Of a DNA stretch of 38,087 nt, positions 34,337 through 38,087 are shown piece after piece. Origin of the DNA: DATACN01 sp038215095 (lineage in GTDB: Bacteria > Actinomycetota > Thermoleophilia > Solirubrobacterales > Thermoleophilaceae); NCBI GenBank assembly GCA_038215095.1, contig JBBQRG010000023.1:1-38087 (forward strand), in the 5' to 3' direction. A model generated the notes under the pieces. It ran no database searches. It had not been told where the DNA came from and was given only the letters and a program-made list of their open reading frames with translations. Made by a program: the position numbers and the translations under genes. The stretch's first letter is position 1. Every line of letters starts with the position of its first letter.

Positions 34337-35194
34337 ATGCCCACCAGCGCAGCCGTCGATGGGTTCCGCCTGGCCTACGACCACGCCGGCGAGGGGCCGC
34401 CGGTGGTGCTGCTTCACGGCTGGCCGGGCGACCGCACGGACTACCGCGCGCTCGCCCCGCTGCTGGCTCCTGAGCGCGAGGTCGTGGTGCCCGACCTGCG
34501 CGGCTTCGGCGAATCCGACAAGCATCCCGCCGAGCCGCCCGGGGCCTACGCGGCCGATGCGCAGGCGCGCAGCGTCGCGGCCCTCATCTCTGAGCTCGGG
34601 TTGAAGCGCCCGGTCGTGGCCGGGTACGACATCGGCAGCCGGATCGCGCAGGCCCTAGCGCGGGCCGATCCCGACCTGGTGGGCGCCCTCGTCATTGCGC
34701 CTCCGCTGCCGGGCATCGGCAAGCGAGTCTTCAGCGAGGTCCCGCTGCGGGAGTTCTGGTACCAGCAGCTCCACCGGCTGCCGCTCGCCGAGGAGCTGAT
34801 CGACGGCCGCCCTGACGCGGTGCGGGCCTACCTGCGCCACTTCTGGACGCACTGGTCGGGGCCGGGGTTCAAGCCTGACGAGGAGCATCTCGACCACCTG
34901 GTGTCGGTCTACAGCGCGCCGGGCGCCTTCACGGCCTCGATCGCCTGGTACCGCGCCGGCGGCGGCTCGGTGGCCCGCGCGGTCACCGAGCGCGCGCCCG
35001 ACCCCGCTGATCGGATCCATGTGCCTACGACGGTGCTCTGGCCCGAGCACGACTCGCTGTTCCCGCGCGAGTGGTCGGACCGGATCGACGAGTTCTTCTC
35101 GGCGGCCGAGCTGCGCGATCTGGCCGCGGGCCACTTCAGCCCGCTCGAGGCGCCGCGCGAGTTCGCGGACGCGGTGCTGCGGGCGGGCCGCTAG
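34337..35194 (+). CDS. Alpha/beta hydrolase, epoxide hydrolase / haloalkane dehalogenase-like
   Basis: This 285-residue enzyme has the oxyanion HGWPGDRTDY motif (27-36), a nucleophile elbow GYDIGS with Asp98 (an aspartate, as in epoxide hydrolases and dehalogenases rather than serine hydrolases), a cap region around residues 130-215, an acid in WPEHDSLFP and the catalytic His in AAGHFSPLEAP. The substrate is unknown. ATG 34337 lies seven bases after a -10-like hexamer. The gene is divergent from the ceramidase-like gene and shares its CTAG stop (35191-35194) with rfbA. Confidence 0.9.
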   Translation: MPTSAAVDGFRLAYDHAGEGPPVVLLHGWPGDRTDYRALAPLLAPEREVVVPDLRGFGESDKHPAEPPGAYAADAQARSVAALISELGLKRPVVAGYDIGSRIAQALARADPDLVGALVIAPPLPGIGKRVFSEVPLREFWYQQLHRLPLAEELIDGRPDAVRAYLRHFWTHWSGPGFKPDEEHLDHLVSVYSAPGAFTASIAWYRAGGGSVARAVTERAPDPADRIHVPTTVLWPEHDSLFPREWSDRIDEFFSAAELRDLAAGHFSPLEAPREFADAVLRAGR

Positions 35195-36264
35195 AGGATC
35201 TGCACGTCCGCGTTGTCGCCGACGACGAACCGGTACGCCTTCGGCAGCGCCGGCCCCCGTCCGATGCGGACATTTCGCCCGATCAGGCTCGCCTCGATGC
35301 GGTACTCGAGGTCGCTGATCTCGGAGCCCGACAGCACGATCGAGTGCTCGAGCTCGGCCGCGCGGATGCGGACGTTGTCGCCGATCGCGGTGTACGGGCC
35401 GATGTAGGCGTCCACCAGCTCGGAGCCGGCCCCGATCACGGCGGGGCCGCGCACGGTGGTGCGCTCCAGCCGCGCACCCGCCTCGATCACCACACGGCCC
35501 TCCACGCGGCAGTCGACCAGCTCGCCATCGACCCGCTCGGCGAGGTCGTCGAGGATCAGCCGGTTGGCCTCCAGCATGTCCTGCACCTGGCCCGTGTCCT
35601 TCCACCAGCCGTGCACGATGTGCGGGTCCACGCGCAGGCCGGAGTCGACGAGGTGCTGGATCGCGTCTGTGATCTCCAGCTCGCCGCGCCCCGACGGCTC
35701 GATCGCCCGCGCCGCGTCGAACACCGCGGAGGTGAACATGTAGACGCCCACGAGCGCGAGGTCTGTGCTCGGGTCGCTGGGCTTCTCCACCAGCTTGGTC
35801 ACGCGCCCGTCGCTGAGCTCGGCGACGCCGTAGTTCTGCGGGTCCGGAACGGGCGTGAGGAGGATCAGCGCGTCGGGCTCGTCGCTGCGGAAGGTGTCCA
35901 CCAGCAGGCTGATGCCGTCGCGCAGCAGGTTGTCGCCCAGGTACATCACGAACGGCGAGGAGCCCAGGAACGGCTCCGCCGTGAGCACCGCGTGCGCCAG
36001 CCCGAGCGGCGCGTCCTGCTCGATGTACTCGATCGAGAGACCGAACTGCGAGCCGTCGCCCGCGGCCTCGCGGATCTCGTCGCCGGTCTCGGGCGCCACG
36101 ATCACGCCCACCTCGGCGATGCCGGCCTCGGCCATCGCCTCGAGCCCGTAGAACAGCACCGGCTTGTTCGCCACGGGAACGAGTTGCTTCGCGCTCGTGT
36201 GGGTGAGCGGGCGCAGGCGCGTGCCCTTGCCGCCGGACAGGATCAGGCCCTTGAGCTCCTCCAT
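35191..36264 (-). CDS. rfbA: Glucose-1-phosphate thymidylyltransferase, long form
   Basis: This 357-residue nucleotidyltransferase makes dTDP-glucose, the first step of dTDP-rhamnose synthesis. The nucleotide-binding signature GGKGTRLRPLT is at 11-21, with KQLVPVANKPVL, MYLGDNLL and VEKPSDP following. It exceeds the usual ~290-residue RmlA by a left-handed beta-helix tail (from about 250: DCRVEGRVVIEAGARL and similar hexad repeats), as in the long bacterial/archaeal form. The ATG shares a base with the stop of the PPOX gene (TGATG). It lies apart from rfbDB but completes most of the rhamnose pathway in the window. Confidence 0.95.
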   Translation of the reverse strand: MEELKGLILSGGKGTRLRPLTHTSAKQLVPVANKPVLFYGLEAMAEAGIAEVGVIVAPETGDEIREAAGDGSQFGLSIEYIEQDAPLGLAHAVLTAEPFLGSSPFVMYLGDNLLRDGISLLVDTFRSDEPDALILLTPVPDPQNYGVAELSDGRVTKLVEKPSDPSTDLALVGVYMFTSAVFDAARAIEPSGRGELEITDAIQHLVDSGLRVDPHIVHGWWKDTGQVQDMLEANRLILDDLAERVDGELVDCRVEGRVVIEAGARLERTTVRGPAVIGAGSELVDAYIGPYTAIGDNVRIRAAELEHSIVLSGSEISDLEYRIEASLIGRNVRIGRGPALPKAYRFVVGDNADVQIL

Positions 36265-36722
36265 CAGTAGGTGCCTTCGAGCTTGCGGTGGTTCCAGCTC
36301 ACGATGCGCTGCGGCTTGAAGCGTAGGCCCACGCGCTTGGGGGCCTGCTTGCGAAAGGCTTCCTTCAGCTCCTCGGAGCCGCCGCCGTAGCGGTCGGCGA
36401 GCGCCTCGCCGACCTTCTCCACCCGCTCAGTCTCGCGCGTGACCTCGACGTCGCACTCGAGCATCACGCCGCGCAGCTCCTGGTACTCCACGCCGTCCTC
36501 GAGCGCGACCGTCGCGCGCGGGTCGCGCTCGAGGTTCTTCGCCTTTTGGGACTTCGCGAACGTCCAGCCGACGAGGTCATCTTCGTCGATAACGAACCAG
36601 AGCGGCACAACGTGCGGAAAGCCGCGCGGCCCCATCGTCGCGACCTGCATGACCTTGTTGTCCTCGAGGTAGGCGCGCAGCTCCTCGGCGGTGAGCTTGA
36701 TCTGGTCGCGGCGGGAGGGCAC
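36264..36722 (-). CDS. PPOX-class flavin/F420-dependent protein
   Basis: This 152-residue split beta-barrel protein of the pyridoxamine 5'-phosphate oxidase superfamily has KVMQVATMGPRGFPHVVPLWF near the N-terminus and KAKNLERDPRATVALED in the middle, typical of the F420-dependent FDOR-B group. It likely reduces a small molecule with F420 or flavin; the substrate is unknown. The start is GTG 36722 sharing a base with the upstream TAG (TAGTG). It lies between a lipoprotein gene and rfbA in a tight operon. Confidence 0.88.
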   Translation of the reverse strand: MPSRRDQIKLTAEELRAYLEDNKVMQVATMGPRGFPHVVPLWFVIDEDDLVGWTFAKSQKAKNLERDPRATVALEDGVEYQELRGVMLECDVEVTRETERVEKVGEALADRYGGGSEELKEAFRKQAPKRVGLRFKPQRIVSWNHRKLEGTY

Positions 36723-37750
36723 TAGGCGCCCGTGCGCGCCGCGGACAGCCTGATGCGGCCGATCGAGTTGGCGAGGTCCAGGCTGGAGGGGTCCTCGTCG
36801 CCGCTCAGCTCGAGCGCGCCGTTCTTCTTGACCTGCCTCGCCACCGAGCTCGGCACGTCGAACGGCGCGACGATCGTCGAGCTGGTGCCGGGCTGCAGCG
36901 GGAAGGGGTCGTCGCCGGGCTGTACCTCGAACTGGGTGCGGTTGTCCTCGGCGAACAGCCTGTCGCCCACCACCAGGCTGGAGTCAAAGGAGTCGAGCGG
37001 GTTCTTGCCGGTGTTCTTCAGCTTGTACGACACGAGCACGAAGGCGCCCTCCTTGGGGCGGTGGCGCTGCACGAGCCCGAAACGGCGGGTGACGATGGCC
37101 TTGCCGATCTTCAGCTCGACGTCGCTTGCGGTCCCCGCCGCCAGCTTCAGCGTGCCGTCGCGGTTCACGATCGTCAGCGTCTTCTCGTCGAGCTTGCAGG
37201 TGCCCTCCTTGCCCGGCCCCGAGGGGTCGATGTTCTGCTTCTGGCAAGGCGTCTCCTCGGGCGGCAGCTTGATCTCGTTGGCGGGCTTGCCGAGGTTGCC
37301 GAGGATCGTGGTGAGCCGCTTGTAGCGGGCGTCGGTCTTCTTCTCGTCGGCGATCCAGGTGAGCACGACGTTGTCGTAGAACTTCGTCGCCGTCCAGCCA
37401 CCGGATGGCGAGCGGTTCCAGTAGATGCCGTTCTCCGGCTTGATCTCACGCTTCTGGCCGTCCTGCTTGAAGACCTTCAGGGCGTCCGTGCGCTTGACCA
37501 CGTACACGTTGAAGGCGCCGTAGCGGTCCTGCGGGCCGGCCGACGCGCCGGAGGTCGCCGGCAGCGTCAGCGTGTCGAAGCTGGTCGACGGCCGCGTGAC
37601 TAGCTCCACGCCGCCGGCCTTCTGGAACAGGTCGGCCACGTCCTGGTCCGAGTAGTTGCCCGCGTCCTCGCTCTCGCTCGACTTGTCGCCGCCTCCGCAG
37701 CCGCCAACGACGGCCGCGGTGGCGAGCAGCATCAGTGCGGAGCGCCTCAC
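36722..37750 (-). CDS. Lipoprotein with C-terminal DUF4352-like domain
   Basis: This 342-residue exported protein has a lipobox VVGGC with Cys18, followed by a Gly/Ser/Glu-rich tether. A first domain (about 32-165) has strands such as GAFNVYVVKR and DNVVLTWIAD. A short Cys-containing loop (CQKQ, CKLD) follows. The C-terminal part (about 205-330) has AFVLVSYKLKNTGKNPLDSF and later PFPLQPGTSSTIVAPFDVP, an immunoglobulin-like pattern typical of DUF4352. The role is unknown, probably binding at the outer face of the membrane. The start is GTG 37750, 18 bases after the WYL gene stop. Confidence 0.82.
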   Translation of the reverse strand: MRRSALMLLATAAVVGGCGGGDKSSESEDAGNYSDQDVADLFQKAGGVELVTRPSTSFDTLTLPATSGASAGPQDRYGAFNVYVVKRTDALKVFKQDGQKREIKPENGIYWNRSPSGGWTATKFYDNVVLTWIADEKKTDARYKRLTTILGNLGKPANEIKLPPEETPCQKQNIDPSGPGKEGTCKLDEKTLTIVNRDGTLKLAAGTASDVELKIGKAIVTRRFGLVQRHRPKEGAFVLVSYKLKNTGKNPLDSFDSSLVVGDRLFAEDNRTQFEVQPGDDPFPLQPGTSSTIVAPFDVPSSVARQVKKNGALELSGDEDPSSLDLANSIGRIRLSAARTGA

Positions 37751-37768
37751 CGGGCGAGAGGGTACCGC

Positions 37769-38087
37769 TCAGCTCTTGACTGCGCCCAGCACGGCTTCGG
37801 CCGCTTCGGCGACCGCGCGGCGGGCCTCTTCGGGCTCCAACACGACGGCGTCGCCGGCCTCCTTGAGCACCTCGCGCGCGAGCCAGTCCGGCCCCGCGTA
37901 GGGCCGCTCGACGACCACCGAGCCGTCGGAGAGCTCCTGCACCACGCGCCGGTCCTCGCGCGCCCAGCGGGCGCGCTCGGGGGAGATCAGGATGCGCGCC
38001 ACGTGCGAGGTCTCCACCTCGCCGGTGCTGGGCCAGCCGTGCACGTCGGGCTCGACGCCCTCGCGCGGCTCGAAGCGCTCGTCGAGC
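37769..38087 (-). CDS. WYL-domain transcriptional regulator, C-terminal part (5' truncated)
   Basis: This is the last ~105 residues of a protein whose frame is open to the window edge. The sequence (RFEPREGVEPD, then ARILISPERARWAREDRRVV, a strand-rich segment, and PDWLAREVLKEAGDAVVLEPEE) matches the C-terminal extension of WYL regulators such as PafB/PafC. A GTG at 38044 would give a short 91-residue protein but would cut the domain, so a truncated longer gene is preferred. WYL proteins sense ligands, often single-stranded DNA or nucleotides, and control damage responses. It is the first visible gene of the lipoprotein-PPOX-rfbA operon. Confidence 0.8.
   Translation of the reverse strand, partial: LDERFEPREGVEPDVHGWPSTGEVETSHVARILISPERARWAREDRRVVQELSDGSVVVERPYAGPDWLAREVLKEAGDAVVLEPEEARRAVAEAAEAVLGAVKS

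Noticed and set aside
31241..34525. A 1094-residue open frame ending in the reductase RfbD
   Set aside because: The part upstream of 32056 is in the wrong frame over the ceramidase-like gene, which has its own signal peptide and motifs.
30252..36264. Possible rmlC (dTDP-4-dehydrorhamnose 3,5-epimerase) to complete the rhamnose pathway
   Set aside because: No frame in the region shows cupin epimerase motifs; the pathway is incomplete within this window.

Overview
The window is about 38 kb of very GC-rich DNA, with codon third positions almost all G or C. It is packed with short operons that overlap by 1-4 bases. Gene content suggests a high-GC actinobacterium, most likely of the Thermoleophilia/Solirubrobacterales type. 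The pointers are Lhr next to a Nei-type glycosylase, a CGNR regulator, a PPOX/F420-type flavoprotein, a WYL regulator, a c-di-AMP riboswitch before an NlpC/P60 hydrolase, and membrane sensor modules carrying the LYDIDVVINRTLVYG motif. This placement is inferred from gene families only. I see no rRNA, tRNA, CRISPR array or insertion sequence.

Positions 1-10227 (+) form one long signalling operon. Six paralogous polytopic membrane proteins of about 400 residues (the first cut by the window edge, the sixth frameshifted) are joined stop-to-start, with a stand-alone class III nucleotide cyclase inserted after the third. They are followed by a protein combining half a GAF domain, a SpoIIE-type PP2C phosphatase and an RsbW-type kinase domain, then two STAS anti-anti-sigma proteins and a conserved protein of unknown function. 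The membrane proteins end where a GAF domain would begin, and the phosphatase begins where that GAF domain would continue. The array may therefore be a set of interchangeable membrane sensors feeding one partner-switch module. This is the best candidate in the window for an undescribed system.

Positions 10237-16065 hold a CrtI/PYROXD2-like oxidoreductase and a methyltransferase behind a structured leader. A minus-strand operon follows (Crp/Fnr regulator, Pcm, Nudix, ASCH protein), divergent from threonine dehydratase. Positions 16153-19032 hold an aldo/keto reductase, two tandem secreted paralogs and a divergent GDPD-family protein. Positions 18328-24840 (-) are a CGNR regulator-Lhr-Nei-GDPD operon. 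Positions 24863-27436 hold AzlCD, a riboswitch-controlled NlpC/P60 hydrolase and an SGNH lipoprotein.

Positions 27400-31244 hold a family 5-like uracil-DNA glycosylase, an ABC-2 exporter pair, a twice-frameshifted membrane protein gene and rmlB. Positions 31241-38087 hold rmlD, a secreted ceramidase-like hydrolase, an epoxide-hydrolase-like enzyme, the long form of rmlA, a PPOX flavoprotein, a lipoprotein and the C-terminal part of a WYL regulator. rmlC is not in the window.

Two layout habits recur. Four of seven convergent gene pairs use one CTAG tetranucleotide as both stop codons. Three divergent pairs have start codons only 22-34 bp apart, with overlapping or back-to-back -10-like hexamers close to the starts, which suggests leaderless divergent promoters.
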